A stretch of DNA of 5,451 bases, taken from positions 1 through 5,451 of the forward strand of contig CAZNWH010000128.1 of NCBI GenBank assembly GCA_964576765.1, given 5' to 3'. Source of the DNA: Hellea sp964576765 (GTDB lineage Bacteria; Pseudomonadota; Alphaproteobacteria; Caulobacterales; Maricaulaceae). Below the pieces are notes generated by a model. It saw only the letters and a program-made list of their open reading frames with translations. It was not told the origin of the DNA and ran no database searches. This document shows, in pieces, positions 4,659 to 5,451 of this stretch. A program made the position numbers and the translations under genes. Within the stretch, counting starts at the first letter, position 1; every line of letters begins with the position of its first letter.

Positions 4659-5451
4659 TTAGTCTTTCGCAAGTTGTTTAGCCTGCTTGACCCATTCGTC
4701 ACGCTCAATGCGCCCAGGAAACGAGTCGATAATTCCATCAACCATTTCAATATCTTTTGCGCTCCAAGCGGCAATTTGGCGGAAATAATAAACCCCCTTG
4801 GCATTTAAATCACCTTCAAATTTTGGTCCGATTCCTTTGATTTTTTTCAGATCATCAGGATCGCCATCTGTCGCGCCATCTGTGTAGAGAACTTGAGGCT
4901 TCTTAGCCTTTGGTTTAGCCGCAGGCTTTTCGGCTTTTGGTTCTGCTTTAGGCGTTTCTGTTTTTGCTTCCGCTTTAGGCGTCGGGGCTGGCTTTTCGGC
5001 TTTAGGCTTTGGAACTTTAACCTGAGGCGTTTTTGCAGCTTTCGCTGATGGATCTTTTTTCTCACCCTTAGCCCGGTATGTTACACTTAGATCTAGAACA
5101 TTAACCGTTCCTTTAGCCTCTTCAACAGCCTTTTTGGCCGCCGGTGTTACGCCCGCAACAGAAAGTTTTACAGGCTTAGAAACTTTACCATTGCCTATCA
5201 GACGAACACCGTCACGCGCACGGCGCAGCACGCCTGCTTCAACCAAGGCATCCGCGTCATAATCTGTTTTACTATCAAGTTTACCTGCCTCAATCGCACG
5301 GTTAAGATTGGCAATAGACAGTTCTGCCCAGCGCTTGCGATTTGGCTTATTAAAGCCACGCTTAGGAAGACGCATATGAATTGGCATTTGACCGCCTTCA
5401 AAGCCTTTAATCGCAACGCCTGAGCGCGATTTTTGACCTTTTACACCACGG
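4659..5451 (-). CDS. rplO: 50S ribosomal protein L15 with a C-terminal helix-hairpin-helix extension (5' end outside the window)
   Basis: L15 is an early-assembling 23S rRNA-binding protein of the large subunit. The frame is open to the right edge; before the first internal Met at 5387 it reads RGVKGQKSRSGVAIKGFEGG, the conserved Gly/Lys-rich N-terminal part of L15, followed by QMPIHMRLPKRGFNKPN. That Met is therefore not the start; about 30 residues lie outside the window. The L15 core runs to about 5075, with the usual LNRAIEAGKLD and a final hydrophobic strand (VNVLDLSVTY). A Lys/Pro/Ala/Glu-rich linker and a helix-hairpin-helix domain follow in the same frame, ending at TAA. 263 residues are visible, so the whole protein is near 295, against about 145-165 for ordinary L15. 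No frameshift is needed to read through, so this is a true fusion. Identity as L15 is certain; the function of the tail is unknown. It precedes secY, as in the spc operon. Confidence 0.96.
   Translation of the reverse strand, partial: RGVKGQKSRSGVAIKGFEGGQMPIHMRLPKRGFNKPNRKRWAELSIANLNRAIEAGKLDSKTDYDADALVEAGVLRRARDGVRLIGNGKVSKPVKLSVAGVTPAAKKAVEEAKGTVNVLDLSVTYRAKGEKKDPSAKAAKTPQVKVPKPKAEKPAPTPKAEAKTETPKAEPKAEKPAAKPKAKKPQVLYTDGATDGDPDDLKKIKGIGPKFEGDLNAKGVYYFRQIAAWSAKDIEMVDGIIDSFPGRIERDEWVKQAKQLAKD
4662..4856 (-). other. Helix-hairpin-helix (COG3743-like) domain at the C-terminus of L15
   Basis: The last 65 residues start with DDLKKIKGIGPKFEGDL. IKGIGPK is a classic hairpin of a helix-hairpin-helix nucleic-acid-binding motif. 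It is followed by GVYYFRQIAAWS, then DIEMVDGII and PGRIERDEWVKQAKQLA. The order (L-x-x-I-x-G-I-G-P, then QIAAW, then GRIERDxWVxQAKxLA) is, from memory, that of the domain annotated as a predicted flap-endonuclease-like module. It is known as a C-terminal tail on alphaproteobacterial L21 and NuoE-type proteins. No catalytic acidic cluster is evident, so nucleic-acid or protein binding is likelier than nuclease activity. I have not run a profile search. Confidence 0.8.
4896..5072 (-). repeat. Low-complexity Lys/Pro/Ala/Glu linker inside rplO
   Basis: About 59 residues between the L15 core and the C-terminal domain are almost entirely K, P, A, E and T, with imperfect repeats of the type KAEKPA, PKAE and KPKA. 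At the DNA level an exact 14-base repeat (ggcttttcggcttt, plus strand) occurs at 4924-4937 and 4990-5003. The composition predicts a flexible, positively charged, disordered tether that could vary in length by repeat slippage. The charge could also bind rRNA; that is inference. Confidence 0.8.

Noticed and set aside
4659..5387. A free-standing 242-residue protein starting at the Met at 5387
   Set aside because: The residues before this Met are conserved L15 sequence (KGQKSRSGVAIKGFEGG), so it is an internal Met of rplO, whose start lies beyond the window.

Overview
The window is one compact, minus-strand block of housekeeping genes: the distal end of the spc ribosomal-protein operon running into the alpha operon. 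In transcription order (right to left) it holds rplO (L15, 5' end cut by the window edge), secY, adk, rpsM (S13), rpsK (S11), rpoA (RNA polymerase alpha) and rplQ (L17), then a hairpin-rich end at positions 1-73. I see no plus-strand gene, tRNA, mobile element or CRISPR array.

The gene order points to an alphaproteobacterium: adk lies between secY and rpsM, rpsD is absent between rpsK and rpoA, and Adk has a short, zinc-free LID. RpoA begins with the alphaproteobacterial-type MIEKNWQELIRP. By eye GC is moderate, near 45-50%. A Caulobacterales/Hyphomonadaceae-like lineage is a tentative guess from protein resemblance and cannot be proved from this window.

Layout: 4659-5451 rplO; 4558-4658 a 101-bp spacer without a convincing signal; 3199-4557 secY; 2558-3190 adk, whose Shine-Dalgarno overlaps the secY stop; 2397-2557 a 161-bp leader with a candidate promoter; 2028-2396 rpsM with a GTG start; 1629-2018 rpsK; 1531-1628 a spacer with a strong imperfect hairpin; 514-1530 rpoA with a GTG start; 74-484 rplQ; 1-73 candidate terminator. 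The genes supply translation (L15, L17, S11, S13), transcription (alpha), protein export (SecY) and adenylate balance (Adk), and are probably co-transcribed with an extra internal promoter before rpsM.

The most unusual feature is in L15. After a normal L15 core the frame continues without a break through a Lys/Pro/Ala/Glu-rich linker into a roughly 65-residue helix-hairpin-helix domain. This domain resembles the C-terminal module found on other alphaproteobacterial housekeeping proteins such as L21 and NuoE (COG3743-like). Secondary points are the Adk C-terminal tail ending in a basic/aromatic motif, the hairpin just before rpoA, and an inverted repeat around the -35 of the rpsM promoter. Nothing here suggests a defence or other exotic system.
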